A stretch of 24,276 nt of DNA, from contig MHDO01000141.1 in assembly GCA_001805005.1 (NCBI GenBank), positions 1 to 24,276 on the forward strand. The letters are read 5' to 3'. The number at the start of each line of letters is the position of its first letter. The stretch's first letter is position 1. The position numbers and the translations under genes were made by a program. Below, one piece after another: positions 22,990-24,276 of the stretch. Source of the DNA: Nitrospinae bacterium RIFCSPLOWO2_12_39_16. Its GTDB lineage: Bacteria; Nitrospinota; Nitrospinia; UBA9942. Under the pieces are notes generated by a model. The model had not been told where the DNA came from. It made no database searches and saw only the letters and a list, made by a program, of their open reading frames with translations.

Positions 22990-23673
22990 TTACTCAATCC
23001 ACGGTCTGTCTTTTTCATCACCTGCATAGTCATCTCTCCAGCGGTAGTCTGTTACTTCAATCATAGCCTGAAGGTCTTTATATTCCTTGAGCAGCTTCTC
23101 CACCTCTTTTAAATGTTCCTGCTCATCCAGTCTTATCTTCCCGATGAAATACTGAAACTCCGGGTCTGAGAATTTTTTCATGCCCCTCTCCAAGAGTTCA
23201 ATAGCTTCAATCTCACCCTTTTTATGCTCTTCCAACATTTCCTTAACAGAGAGCTTCTTTTTTCTTCTATACTCGGGGGGATTAAATTGAGGTGTCCCTC
23301 CCAATTTTTTTACCATATTAGCCACGAGAAGGGCGTGCATGCCTTCAGAGGCACCGAATTTCTTTAAATCGCCGGCAAGGACAGGGTCTTTTATAGAAGA
23401 GGCATACATATTATAATCCCATATACCATTGTATTCTAATTTAAGCACCTCATTTAAAAACTGGACTATTGTGTATTTCTCCTCATCAAACTGAATAAGT
23501 TTATCTATCTTGCTTGCGTAATTACCCAGCCCCTTCTCAATATCTTCAAGTAATTCCTTTATCTCATAATTCTTTATTCCCTCTTTTTTAAAAAGCCCTG
23601 AGCACTCCTTCACCTTTTCCAAAGACTTCTGTAACTCATCTTTTAAAAACCTTGCCGATTGATTGAATTTCAT
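22990..23673 (-). CDS. Ferritin-like diiron protein
   Basis: A 227-residue protein. After a charged helical N-terminal extension (1-65) comes a four-helix ferritin-like domain with metal-ligand pattern E80 (KLEYNG), E110-x-x-H113 (SEGMHALL), a Glu-rich third helix near 154-159, and E184-x-x-H187 (DEQEHLKE). This fits rubrerythrin-like or bacterioferritin-like diiron centres handling peroxide, oxygen or iron; no rubredoxin Cys pairs are present. The ATG at 23673 is chosen because GGGAGGCGAT lies directly before it; the frame extends four codons further to a TTG inside that site. It lies between the antitoxin and an FAD oxidoreductase, which might be a redox partner (inference). Confidence 0.82.
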   Translation of the reverse strand: MKFNQSARFLKDELQKSLEKVKECSGLFKKEGIKNYEIKELLEDIEKGLGNYASKIDKLIQFDEEKYTIVQFLNEVLKLEYNGIWDYNMYASSIKDPVLAGDLKKFGASEGMHALLVANMVKKLGGTPQFNPPEYRRKKKLSVKEMLEEHKKGEIEAIELLERGMKKFSDPEFQYFIGKIRLDEQEHLKEVEKLLKEYKDLQAMIEVTDYRWRDDYAGDEKDRPWIE

Positions 23674-23687
23674 ATCGCCTCCCAAAT

Positions 23688-23769
23688 TGTCATTCCGAGT
23701 TCAACGAGGAATCTCTCCTTTAGAGATTGCTTCGTCCTCTTTGCTCCGCTCAGATCCCTCGCAATGACA
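23688..23769. repeat. Dispersed repeat with TGTCATT / AATGACA ends
   Basis: The gap between the oxidoreductase and the ferritin-like gene is filled by an element with inverted ends TGTCATT (23688-23694) and AATGACA (23763-23769), containing GAGGAATCTC, AGATTGCTTCGTC and CTCGCAATGACA. This resembles a repeat widespread in environmental bacterial genomes (from memory). It has no coding capacity; the stop of the upstream gene lies seven bases away. Confidence 0.8.
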
Positions 23770-23775
23770 TTTTTA

Positions 23776-24276
23776 TTATGTAATGAGTTTCAAATCAAAC
23801 TTACTATCCACCAGTTTATCTTCATGCTTTGATACATCAACATTATTTTTAATTAGCTTACCAACTGCCCTGACATCCTTTGTATCACCGAGGAGAATTG
23901 CACCGACTATCTTGCCGTCTTTGATGACAAGTTTTTTGTATATATCATCAGAGCCATCCTCTCTGATGAGTTCTCTATACCCCTCACCCTTACCCTCTCC
24001 CTCAAGGGGAGAGGTAGGAGAAGGGGGATTCACAACTCCGATAGATGTCAGGTCAATACCAACGATTTTTAATGTAGTGGATGGGGTGGTTCCACTGTAA
24101 ACTGTATCAACACCTGCAATATTATTCCCTGCAACTGTCCCCTGCTCTGTTGAGGCAGTCCACAGTCCATATATCCTCCCCTGAAACTCTGCACAATCTC
24201 CTGCGGCATAGATACCTTTTACATTTGTCTCAAACCTCTCATTTACAATAATTCCTTTGTTGACACTTATACCAGC
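23776..24276 (-). CDS. FAD-dependent oxidoreductase, C-terminal part (5' end outside window)
   Basis: The frame is open from the window edge to TAA at 23776 (166 codons). The first part, GISVNKGIIVNERFETNVKG followed by IYAAGDCAEF, is the second FAD-binding motif of the pyridine-nucleotide disulfide reductase family, then GLWTASTEQGTVAGNNIAG, as in NirB-like and rubredoxin-reductase-like proteins. The remaining C-terminal domain ends VDVSKHEDKLVDSKFDLKLIT. About 16 residues (PPSPTSPLEGEGKGEG) are encoded by a dispersed palindromic repeat in frame. The true start and N-terminal FAD site are outside the window; NirB-like or a peroxide-linked reductase are both possible. Confidence 0.82.
   Translation of the reverse strand, partial: AGISVNKGIIVNERFETNVKGIYAAGDCAEFQGRIYGLWTASTEQGTVAGNNIAGVDTVYSGTTPSTTLKIVGIDLTSIGVVNPPSPTSPLEGEGKGEGYRELIREDGSDDIYKKLVIKDGKIVGAILLGDTKDVRAVGKLIKNNVDVSKHEDKLVDSKFDLKLIT
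23980..24028. repeat. Palindromic repeat inserted in frame in the FAD oxidoreductase
   Basis: CCCTCACCCTTACCCTCTCC pairs with the downstream GGGGAGAGG and GGAGAAGGGGG around TCAA. The unit is like CCCTCTCCC-rich repeats dispersed in many genomes (from memory). It is translated as PPSPTSPLEGEGKGEG and lies between two conserved segments, probably in a surface loop. Confidence 0.75.

Overview
This window comes from an AT-leaning genome of a Gram-negative bacterium. It carries the LptC/LptA/LptB lipopolysaccharide-transport genes beside rpoN. The rpoN neighbourhood, a regulatory-only PTS, a two-subunit class I fumarase and many short dispersed palindromic repeats fit an uncultivated Nitrospirota- or Desulfobacterota-like lineage. 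That placement is inference only; there is no rRNA or marker set here to test it. Almost every gene is on the minus strand, so transcription runs from high to low coordinates. The one supported plus-strand gene is a 58-residue protein at 21779-21955.

Left block (1-10618), housekeeping and regulatory. In transcription order it reads tsaE, lptC, lptA, lptB, rpoN, hpf, ptsN, a mannose-type EIIA, HPr, enzyme I, metK, ahcY, then a cut-off membrane-anchored protein. It joins LPS export, sigma-54, ribosome hibernation, a PTS phosphorelay without any sugar permease, and the SAM cycle. An exact sigma-54-type -24/-12 element lies just upstream of lptC, so the operon that contains rpoN may itself depend on sigma-54. 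hprK and rapZ, which often sit between ptsN and the EIIA gene in related clusters, are absent.

Middle block (about 10634-19434), an accessory island. It holds a type III-like methyltransferase (Mod) and a helicase/nuclease (Res) separated by three genes: a Schlafen-type AlbA_2/HATPase protein, a protein joining an N-terminal winged-helix-like region to DUF488, and a conserved protein of unknown function that overlaps both its neighbours. One edge carries an IS200/IS605-like hairpin relic and the other a 49-codon stump of a PLD-type helicase. This is the best candidate for an undescribed composite defence system.

Right block (19447-24276). Fumarase alpha and beta and a tightly coupled CBS-domain protein are followed, moving right, by a non-coding repeat-rich stretch, the small plus-strand gene with a clear terminator, an AbrB-type antitoxin next to a PIN toxin killed by one nonsense codon, a ferritin-like diiron protein, and the C-terminal part of an FAD-dependent oxidoreductase that runs off the window.

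A recurring theme is short repeated DNA. Many gaps in the left block hold hairpins built from repetitions of a short word, with a different word in most gaps. Three proteins (LptA, Mod, the FAD oxidoreductase) have repeat DNA read in frame inside them; in LptA it forms the whole signal peptide.
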